DNA from: Spirometra erinaceieuropaei
Taxonomy: Eukaryota > Platyhelminthes > Cestoda > Diphyllobothriidea > Diphyllobothriidae
Direction of reading: 5' to 3'
Assembly (NCBI GenBank): GCA_902702965.1
Contig: CACRXP010000394.1
Span: 362,508 to 426,507 of the forward strand
Length of the DNA stretch: 64,000 bases
This document shows positions 11,036-21,200 of the stretch, one piece after another. The position numbers and the translations under genes were made by a program. The notes below the pieces were generated by a model that was not told the origin of the DNA, searched no databases, and saw nothing but the letters and a program-made list of their open reading frames with translations. Within the stretch, counting starts at the first letter, position 1. Each line of letters starts with the position of its first letter.

Positions 11036-11405
11036 CCGGCGGCCGCCATGCGTAGCAGAATCATGAAAATGAAGGATCGACTGGACGCAGGTGAACAGTC
11101 AGACGTAGTCTATCAAATCCCGTGCCAAAACTGTCCTTGCCACTACACAGGCCAGACAGGACGACGTCTCAGCTCACGAATACTTTAGCACAAACGGGCC
11201 GTTCGGAGAGGCGACCCACTATCTCAAGTAGCCACTCACACGCTGGAGGAAGGCCATGAGTTCGGCTTCGCCAACACGCGGATATTGGCGCGAGCCGGCA
11301 ACAAGGCAGAGCGAGAGCTGTTGGAGGCGTGGGTGTCGGACACCAACTCTATCAACAGACACATCGATTTGCCTGCGTGTTATCACGCGCTCCGCCCACG
11401 CAGTC
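11023..11405 (+). repeat. Right 383-bp inverted arm (endonuclease coding on plus)
   Basis: A mirror copy of 8802-9184 on the opposite strand, carrying the same endonuclease segment with the same TAG after SSRIL. Its inner edge (CATCGCTCATCATCC) overlaps the first codons, ATGATGAGC, of the minus-strand reverse transcriptase frame. The junction therefore sits at the apparent start codon, and the true N-terminus of the RT protein may be missing. Confidence 0.93.
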
Positions 11406-11620
11406 AGGTTGCGCAGCTCACACCGTCGCAAAATATAAACGTCGTCACCACGCCGGGGAACCATCGTGAACCAGGTGGCACAAACCCTACCTAGCCACGG
11501 ACGTACTCTCCCTCCCCCCCGCAAGGACGAGCGATATAAATGTTCAAAATTTGCAGCAGTTAAGAAGTCTCTGATGATGAACGCCAGTTCGAGTTCGAAA
11601 GCTCAGACAAATAAATTTAC
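11406..11620 (+). mobile_element. 3' tail of the inverted Penelope copy
   Basis: Sequence continuing the right arm past the endonuclease, present only on this side. The left copy is cut at the LINE junction. It holds a CCTCCCCCCC tract and the hammerhead-like motif near its end. Its right boundary is a guess. Confidence 0.5.
11567..11608 (+). ncRNA. Candidate minimal type I hammerhead ribozyme
   Basis: The catalytic boxes are in order: CTGATGA at 11571-11577, GAAA at 11597-11600, and CTC at 11602-11604 as an NUH cleavage triplet. Stem I is GTCT (11567-11570) with AGAC (11605-11608). Stem II is GAAC (11579-11582) with GTTC (11593-11596) after one extra T. Stem III is only A-U and G-C across AGCT. 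Very short stem III is characteristic of hammerheads reported in Penelope-like elements. Here it lies in the 3' tail of the plus-oriented copy, where such ribozymes are found. Activity is not shown, and the extra T beside stem II is unusual. Confidence 0.55.
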
Positions 11621-14600
11621 TGCGCTAGTGATCCTGCCTTCGCCTTCTTTTAAACAAGAACCTGGGATGCGCATATTCTCTTCCATTGGTTATATTGTAT
11701 TTTAGATTGGGAGAATGAATATGCGCATTTGAGATCATCGACATAAATAAAAGTTTGAGCATATGTAACTGCCAACGTGATGTCATCAGTGTAAGGCAAA
11801 AACGAAAGAGGACCTTACACGGTACCTTGGATGGCACCAGTTTCAATAGAGCTCTTATGGGAAAATAAAGATCCCAATACGATTATTAGGGTCTGACCTA
11901 ATAACATCAATAGTGGGACGGCGATGTTTCCTAGGCTTAATTTTGACTAAGAGTTTTTATATGGTATTTTATCAAAGGCTGTGGGAGTATAAAAATAACT
12001 AACGACCACAGACAAATGACCATTCAGATGAAAAGTAAGTAGACCGAGAAAAGACTTATGACACAATTTACAAGAGCGATCGGGTAAACAGCCATATTGC
12101 GGAAGGCATATAACCTCATTGGGTATGCGAAAGTCAGCAATTTTCATGGCAATATTTTTTTGAAGATTTTGGCAACGGATGTAGTACTATAGACGCCCGG
12201 ATAGTTTTGAACATCAGAACAATAGGCAAATTTAAATACCAGAATAATGCTAGGAGTTTTCCAGCAATCCAAAAAGAGACCATTTTCGAGAATGAAAATA
12301 GTTTGCTCAGCAGAGGATGAAAATCTCTTAGCTATTTAATGAGAGAGTTAGTGATGTTGCCAATTCCTACTGCGTGCAAGTTATTAAACTTGTTTATCGG
12401 CTTGTAAATACTTGCAGGAGGAAAATTAATAGTAGGGAGACAAGTATCCGACACAAAGTACGGAAGTATATCGAGAAGTGAAATTGTTGGCTGCCCGTAA
12501 ATAGCCTTGCGGTCAGAGTTGTGTGATATCAAATATCGAAGAATTCAAATACCTTTTGAATAATACCATAGTATCAAATGTCACTATTCCACTTGGGAGT
12601 AAGTTCTACGGCCGATTTGCCCCTTAAATGACGGAATGCTTCCGTTTGTCCAGGCGCGTACAATTGCGTTTGACCTTGTACGAATGTCTGCGCACGTACA
12701 TCATGTTCGAAAACTCAAAGAGACCTTCAGATTTGAGCGAACGGTCAAACCCGCAAATAGTGCGGAATGTCCACAACAGGTTGCACCGCATGTGTCTATA
12801 GTGCAGGAGGAACAAATTGACCTTGCTCAGTCCTTATTGATATAACAGTATTCCAAGACCAACCACCAGATCCGAAAAGGCAAGTTTGTTTTAAAGGGAC
12901 AGAAGAAGGGGCAAGCGGAATAAAAATACAAGAGACCAAGTGTCAAGGGTTGAGTGTGTTTCTTCTCCTTTAATGTTTTCAGACGAGGACAGTTGATTAA
13001 GTCCGGATACAAAGCAGTAATCGGTGGATGTTATACCCTCTGAATCATAACCTTACTCTCCAAGAGTTTTCCCCATCCCTTCTGTTCGAGAAACTTACCG
13101 GCACATGTAATGCTTCTTGTAACCCATTTCTGTATCTCCATCTTCTCACCAACACATCGCTAGCGCCTTGGACTTTCTCTAGTTTTTTAGAACATCCCTT
13201 TTTCTTTTGAAATATTGTTTGTCCGCGTGATGGCAAGATCCAAGACCAACCGTCCAGAAAACAGAAAAACAACCCTGTCTCCACCCTGCCCCATCATATC
13301 GGCAGACGTTAGCCCGGAGCAAGTCCCTCATTCAAACCAGCAGGACGGTCTGCCTACTAAACAGTGCACGGGTGACTCGGACAATCACTTCCTCATGCTG
13401 GCATGGACTTGTGATTTACTCACTTAAACAACAACCAGAACCTCGGATGCATTTGAAGCTACTAGTTGCTATTTTTACCCACAAGCAAAATGACATATAA
13501 CGGAGGTCTGCCCCATGTATAGAATAAAATGACTGGCTCTCAAAGTTGTTTGGATTCGTCCAATATGTGTAATGGAACTTTATATAGATGGTGGCATCTA
13601 GTGAGGTATCCGTGCAATACAATTGTTTTGCAAACTTTTCGGAAATTTTTTAAGCTTTCCTGTTCATTTTGTTTTTACAAACGAAGACAAAGGAATAATG
13701 TAATCCAAAGGTTTCTTATCATCCTTACTTTTGTTGTTTTTATACGCTAATATTGTTGTCAATTATGCAATCTCTCAATTTGCTTTCAAAGGACGCACGA
13801 TAAAAAGTAACGCTAACAATAATAAAACTACGCAAATTAATTCACACTGTCTGTCCATCGCAAAGACATATTGGGTCTATTTTCTATGTCTTCGCCTATA
13901 CAGATAATTTCATAAACGTTTCCTCTAGATTTGGGTTTCCTGTTCTAAAAAACTCGACTGAATCAATTTATTTGTGCGTTTAGTAGACTAGATTGAATGT
14001 AATGTGGAACCGGTAATTTTCTGGCAATAATTGGCACTAGGTTATTAGAAGAATGTTATTAGGGGTTTATGCCTCATTTGGAAATATAACATGTGTAGAG
14101 ATGGATTAATTAATCATATGAGGTGCGCAAATGCCCGCATAACTAATACTCCAGGATTATTATGATGGCGCAGATGATCTTATTTCTATTATTCCATGTT
14201 GGGTTGAGCCTACTACGATAGAGCACATCGTAAGTTTAGACAAGGGGGTTTACAGCCGGGTAATATCTGTTTATTCTGAGTATATTTAAACTCAATAGCG
14301 TTAGCGCGTTAACATGTCGTTGGAATTGTACCAATATAAGGGACGACTTGAAACGCTTTAATTTTTCAGCTCATAGGCTTTTGTCATTTTTTTACTCCGA
14401 AATGAGTACCGCACAAAAAGGGTTTCAACCCAAAGAGCACGCTAATTTCTGCTCCACAGACGGCTATGAACAAAGTAATTAAAATCACATTACTGTGATG
14501 AATAAGAAAAAAATCACCAGACAGTTTTCACATGCAAAAAATTAAGAAAACAAGTCAAATAATCCGAAACCTACAGATAAAATGAATTAAAGCGTACATA

Positions 14601-15177
14601 AGTGGAAAAGAAAATCTAAAACGAAGACACCATGCAAGTTAAAAAGGCCTTAGTCGCGTAACAATGGCACACTGCTGGGCAAAATCTGTTATATCATTTA
14701 AACACAACCAGAGCCAAAAACAACATTTATGAACAGATTACGACTTGTTTATAACCTGCTTTTGGTTTTTCTGCCAAACAACGAATAAAACGATTTCTGT
14801 TAACTGTACAGTTTGCTTATGTTAGAACGCCTCTGTTCTATGCCGCACTATAAGTTAATATGCTACCTTGGTTCCATGTTCTGTTAATGCTAATTACCTC
14901 TTTTCTAAAAAAGTTCACGTATATTTCATTTCTTTGCATCGATTTTAAATTGAAGACCATATTTAACATAGGAACATTGTCGATCAGTATAACCTGAAAA
15001 AATTGGTCTTTGGGAGGGCATTGTTTTAATCGCATGGACAAATTTGATTGCTCCAGTTACAATATCAAATACAGGCTCGATACCATTCGTACATTTTAGT
15101 TACATTTTTTTCTTCTAAAACCATGTTGTTGTTGATTTTTACAGAGCCTTTCCTGCACCCTGTCTATTTAATTTTGG
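11621..15177. other. AT-rich upstream flank of the kinesin gene, nothing recognised
   Basis: No coding homology is seen on either strand. Open frames around 12332-13427 are short, overlap on both strands and show no motif. The kinesin promoter presumably lies near its right end, but no clear promoter element could be assigned. Confidence 0.4.
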
Positions 15178-15224
15178 ATGGCCAACCTTGTAGTGGCTCT
15201 GCGTATTCGCCCTTTTCGATCCAG
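15178..15224 (+). CDS. Kinesin exon 1
   Basis: ATG followed by [13 protein letters not shown], the first strand of the motor (VxVRIRPF). Donor GTTTGT, phase 2. The ATG is chosen because kinesin motors usually begin a few residues before this motif. Confidence 0.85.
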
Positions 15225-18200
15225 GTTTGTTTGACCTTTTCCTGATTTTAAAATAATTCAAGCGAAGGAGAAGAACAGTACGTCGTGAATGTCCGCGGAA
15301 ATTATGTTAAAGTTATCGACGGAAAGAAGAAGGGGGTTAGTATATCATCTATACAAACAATGTGCAGACCTTTCTTTGGGACAGAAAATATGGGTTTGAT
15401 TTTATCTTTCCGGCTCCCACGGCAAGCACTCTAATAGCATATGGACAAGAAACTGTAGGTCATTGAAAGATGCTTGTAATTGTAAAAGGTTTTTAAGCTA
15501 ATTGGTGAATGTGCTATAAACGACTGCTTTGATGGATACAACTGCAGCATATTCGCCTACGGAATGACAGGAACCGGAAAAACGTTCACTATAATTGGAT
15601 CAAAGGTAAGCAAACTGAAAAAATAAGCAACGTGTAAAGATTGAAGATACCGCTTACTTTTGCACGTTTATTTATTTAAGAATACGAAAAAAGCCGATAG
15701 TAGGCTCAGTTTGTTGTTCAGTGAAAAATCTCACGAAATGCCATCCAGAATTCTGAAGCTCATTCACGATTTTAAAAGAATACTTAGGTTGTGTTTTCAT
15801 ACCGATCTTCTTGTGGAACAATCCTATAGCATTTCAAACCTGTCAAGATGCTCGCCTAAATATGCGCTTTTTTAGCCGACTGCAAACTTCACACTGCGCA
15901 AATAGAATTATATGAGCAGTATACATTTTTCTGCTCATTTTCAAAATCATATTAGTTCAAATATACGCCTAAAGATATCTTCTCTGGCATTTATCCAGTA
16001 ACACATCACGCCTTCTTCATATGTTATATTCGAATAAATGACATCTTTTGGTTTAAGGGGAGTTTCAAGTCATGAGATTTTTAAGGCTATATAATACTCT
16101 TTATGAGGAATACAACAAAGGCTGCTTTCATTACAAACTTTATAAGCAACTGCAGCAACAGATAAAGCTTAAAATATTTCCGAATTTAGAAGTCTATAGA
16201 AGCAAAAAATACCTTTTCATTTAATAAAGTACTCGAGACAAATGTGAGCTCTCACAAAATGATCGTCAAAAAGTTTTTGCAAGCATACTTTAAAATATGT
16301 TTGAATTCATGAGCACATAGAAAGTCACTGGGAAAAGTGCATCCTAGTTTTTGTGGCTTTTTTCTAGATGAGGTTTTTGCAGGTAGCTGAACTAAAGTGT
16401 ATTTAAAACCAGCATCATAGCTTGTCTGTTGTATTTTCTTATTTCGCTGCACTACAATTAATATTACAAACCCCTTTAATCACTCCTTCTCAGTCAAAGC
16501 GTTTTAAAAATTTCGATCAACATTTAGTGAGATCGGCCAAGGATTACAGTTCCATTTTCTACAAGTTCAAAAATAGAGTTCTTTGACATTTAACATTGCA
16601 ACAATTTTTGTCGCATTTAGGAATATCCAGGACTTGTTCCGAGGTGCTGTCGAGTAAGTAGCATATACACGTATACAAATTACAATGGAAAACTTTTGTC
16701 TAAATACAGTAATATGCTGCAAAAGATTGGTGGACCTGAGTGTTTTATATCAATGTAGGCATTTAATTTAGCCAGACACATCTAGCTAACATACCAAATC
16801 ATATGTAACGTAATATTGTGGGTCAAGCATTAACCGAAACACTGCAATTTACAAGCTCACTTCTGTAAAGGCACCAGTTCAAGAATGAAGGATAAGTTTT
16901 AAAGTTCTTTCATGCTCTGTCTCGATATATTGGCAATTCAGCTTTTTCTATTTTCTTGCACTCAAAAGACTTCCTTACATCTAAACCATATATAAAATCG
17001 CTTTCCAACTAGTAAGTGTCACCATGATTAGGCAATAAGTTTTACTTACTTTGAGCACTAAATACACGCTGTTCATATTTCGACGACGAATAAATAAACA
17101 GCATGCTCTGTCACAATTCTAGGCCTTAATTTTGCAAAAGCTGGAAAATCAGGAAAAGAAAATATACCTTGATATAAGGTGAGTCTACCTTTAAAATCTG
17201 TTTCAAGTTCCTTAGACGTGTTTGTCTGCTTTTTGGAAAGTATTCAAATATTCAGAATGACGCATTATTTTTTCTGTTTTCAAAACTTAACCTATGACTT
17301 TTAAAATAAGTTCCATAAAACTGCACTTTGGAAATGACCATGGTGGAAATAAAGTCCAAATATCATTGAATTTTATTTTGAAGTGAAAAATGAAAAAAAT
17401 GCAGTTTCGTTCCCAGTAATTAATTAATTTGCGGGCCACTTAGTTTACAGATTTAAGGAAAAATTCGAAAAAGCCTTAGCGCTTTACGATTATACCAACT
17501 ATAGTAACCAGGTTAGTATATTTTTCTATTGGAGTGAAATTTTAAAAATTTTCTAGAATTGAAAGACATTGAGAATGCGGAATAAGTATTCTTATACATA
17601 CTTTTCCAGTCTCCACAGTTTCCTTTCAATGCATTTATTCCTACTTTATGACCCTCTACATGAAGGCGGCCGTGCAATTTTTGTCATATCTTGTTTCCCT
17701 CTCATGTTGTCTTTTTTGCTCTGAAAGCAACATAAACAGCTAAACTGAACTTAACAGCCTCTTCAGTATTTATATCCAAACTAAGCATAGACTGATTAAG
17801 CAAAAGCAAACGATCGTAGGTATCCGCTTATGACTAAACGCTCTAGATGATCTTTAAAGTGGTGCTTGGAAAACAGCCATCCACTTTTTATTTCGTAAAA
17901 GGCGAATTCAAAAGATTCATTTCCCTTTGGCTTATATATTTGACTGGTATCTACCTTCCTAGTGGCAACAGCAAAGGACGACTAGTAAACTCAGGAGAAC
18001 TTTTCGTCTCTCTAACAATACGCTTGCTTGGGTAGAAAATGAACTCAAAGGAAAGCATTCAACAACGTATCAATTAGAGTTGACGCCCTAGCAGAATCAT
18101 AAATTATTTACTACCCATTCCAACTTTATTGGCTGAAATTTTCGTGAAGTGCACGGAAGCCTTAAATATTCTGGTTCCGTGACATTCAACTCGCCACGTA

Positions 18201-21200
18201 ACTAAATTTGATACTTTGCTTTTACGGAAATTGCAAATTTTACTTTGTCCCATGAACCCTGTATGTTCAAAAAGACAAAATTAAGAAACTTGAAATCTTG
18301 CTATAGTTCTTTTGGTCTGATTTTCTGCCGATTTTTTCATCGGAAAGATGTTCGTGTAATATTTACTAAAATGCAAAGGCACCTTCTAGAAACATCTACA
18401 GTTATAATGAAGTTCAGAAATGCAGGAGCCAAAAACGTGTGCCTAAACGACACTTCCATTATCTTATTTTACGTTCATTCTACTATATTTCGCAACAACG
18501 GCTTAACTTTTATCGAGCAAATGCTGTCAGACTCCTTTTTGCCAGTTTTTATCATGAACATTTGCAGTCTTATAGTATGCGGGAAATCAGGCCGGACATT
18601 TATTCAGAAATGATATTTTGAGCAGTGCAAATGCATTTGTGCCATGAAAAAAACACCCTATGTATGGGAAGTGTTCTATTGATACACGCGACTCTCCAAA
18701 ATTAGTTCTCCAGTAGCTAATACTCCGCCGCCAACTTTACCCATCCTGGCTTTGACATTTCAGCAGATTTATGGGATCAAATACCTCCCTTTATAGAGTT
18801 TGATAGATAAAAGCAACATTACTTTGTCAAGGATGAATACTCGTGTATAATCATGTACAGACAGTCCAAGGTATTTTACATAATTTTAAATACATTTAAA
18901 TAATTTATTTGACACAAAGTACGTTTGACATCTGTCAGTAAAGTGTATTGTGGTTTTTAAACTTTGGAACTTCCTTTTGTTTGCAATGTTTAAGGCTCTA
19001 GCGAGTGACCAGCAGTCAACGCCAATTTAAGAACTTTACTGTAGTTGTCTATCGGTGGATCATTCTTTGAATGCATACGGTCCTCAGGGAACAACCATCA
19101 CACCAAATGCCCAGCTGCATGAGGTTTCATGTCCCTCTGACCGAACATAGTACCCAGCTATTGTCGATAGTACCATGAATTATTGTTCGTCGTACCAACC
19201 ATGCCCTGAATGTCAGACGTATCTTTCTGACGACTCACTTTGACCGAACTGTGAGAAACTCAGTGCCTCGGGGGGATTCGAACCCACGACAGCAAGGGGA
19301 GGCTTAAGCACAGCCAACACTCTAACCACCTGAGCAAGGAGGCCTCACCGAAGACGCGAGTTTAATCACATTTCGGGTCAAGTTTACCTGCCCAACCTAC
19401 TGCAGCATCTGGAATCCACCAAATCTGATACAATAAACTGACTGTCCAAACAAGATTTCCATTGTAATACATCCAGAATCCATCGAGTTTTTCACAGTTA
19501 GGTCAAAGTGAATTATTTGAAGTCTGCCAAAACACCGATTTACGTGAGCCTGCTAGTCATCTGGTTGATTCTAAATAGATTACTAGTTAAATCCTGCTTG
19601 GGCAGTCGGCTTACTGTATCAGATTTGGCAGATTCAAGACGTTGCAGTAAGTTGGGCGGGTAAACTTGACCCAAAATGTGATTAAACTCGCGTCTTCGGT
19701 GGGGCCTTCTATATCAGGTAGTTGGAGTGTGGCTGTACCAAAGCCGCCTCTTGTTGTCTTGGGTTCGAATCCAACCGAGGCACCGAGTTTTTCATAGTTT
19801 ATTCTAAGTGAATTATTTGAAATCTGCAAAAACCGGTAGTGTCCCAGCACGGGTGCATTAGGACCGCTACGTCCCCCCATCCTTACAAAAGGCTTATGAC
19901 TTGTGTCGGAAGAGCGATTGCCACTGTTTTGCACAAGTCGACCCCACTACAAACTTTCCCGCTAAACCCACGACCCACCCAGCCGAGCAAGGAAGTCAAA
20001 CTCTCACTAGCGTCTGTTTCTTATCCTCCAAAAAACGGCTCCGTCAGCAAGTCAGTTGGCAGCAGAATAATTTGACGGTCACCGGGGTTTCTTGCAGCCA
20101 CGAAGCCAATGGCAATGGCCAGTAAAAACAATGGTTTAATATCGACATACTGCAGAAAAAAGCACTTTTTTCATGAACTCTTCTTTCGAAGTCGTCAGTT
20201 CATTTTTATTGTGCCGCCGTGCTCAATCTGTAGCATTCTGGGAACAGGTATCGGCTCGTAGACAAATAAATAGCGTCAGATCGCGGAATGTAGGGTCTGC
20301 GCCAAAAATTGCTCAATCAGATGGATCCACATAATGTGAGAGCATTTTTCTTCGAAAGTTTCCTTGTTACAACATTTGACTAAAGAATAAACAATTGTGG
20401 AACATCTGAACTCCATCAGGGTTGGCAGACTTTTTAAAGTTCCGCTTCGATCGTTAACACCAGGCCAGGAATGCTTAATAAAACCGAAAAAAATCCCACC
20501 GATAAGCAAATTAAGTTTATCCCGATATTTATGGTTTGGAGGATTCTTCGCCACTGAGCTGCTCGCTTATTTATTCAGGGCCGTCAAAAGTCGAACGGCC
20601 TCCCGCCAAATGCATTGGATAACTGGCCTTTCACATGCTTTAGGAAGAATAAAACAGCCTTTCATTTTTGGCCTACGTAAAATAACTCAGCATTGCTTTC
20701 CATTTTCTTCGCTTTTTTGCCCAAGAGAAAAGGGCACTTTGTCTGCAGGACATATCTCAATGCGTACAGTTATGTAATTTCCCGCAACGCCGTGCGCTGT
20801 TGAGCGCGTTGTCCCCCCTCGGTTCCGTAACTGAACAGGCACAGGGGCAACAGTAACAGCCGATTAGGTTGACTGAAACCCGAGTCGTACTCTAATGTGT
20901 TGGAAAATATTACGCCATCGCCGTCCGCGCGCTAACACATTTTGCCCTAGGTAACCGGAAGTCCACCTTGTTTTCCGCAAAAAAGTGCCTAAGAGTAGTC
21001 GGTCTTCTGTCTTGTATCATTTCGTTGAATTTTAAGGCCTCTGAAGTGCTTTCCACCCGAAGTGTCGCTTATTAGGTGAGGGGAGAGAGAATATAAATCG
21101 CGGTCTTCGCACTAGAGACATAGGGAGGAGGAGGAGGAGAAGGAGGGGGAGGAGGAGGAGGAGGAGGAGGAGGAGGAGGAAGAGGAATAGGAGAAGGAGG

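Noticed and set aside
20397..20777. 126-codon plus frame in kinesin intron 6
   Set aside because: No recognisable domain, no splice context and no supporting repeat family; treated as chance.
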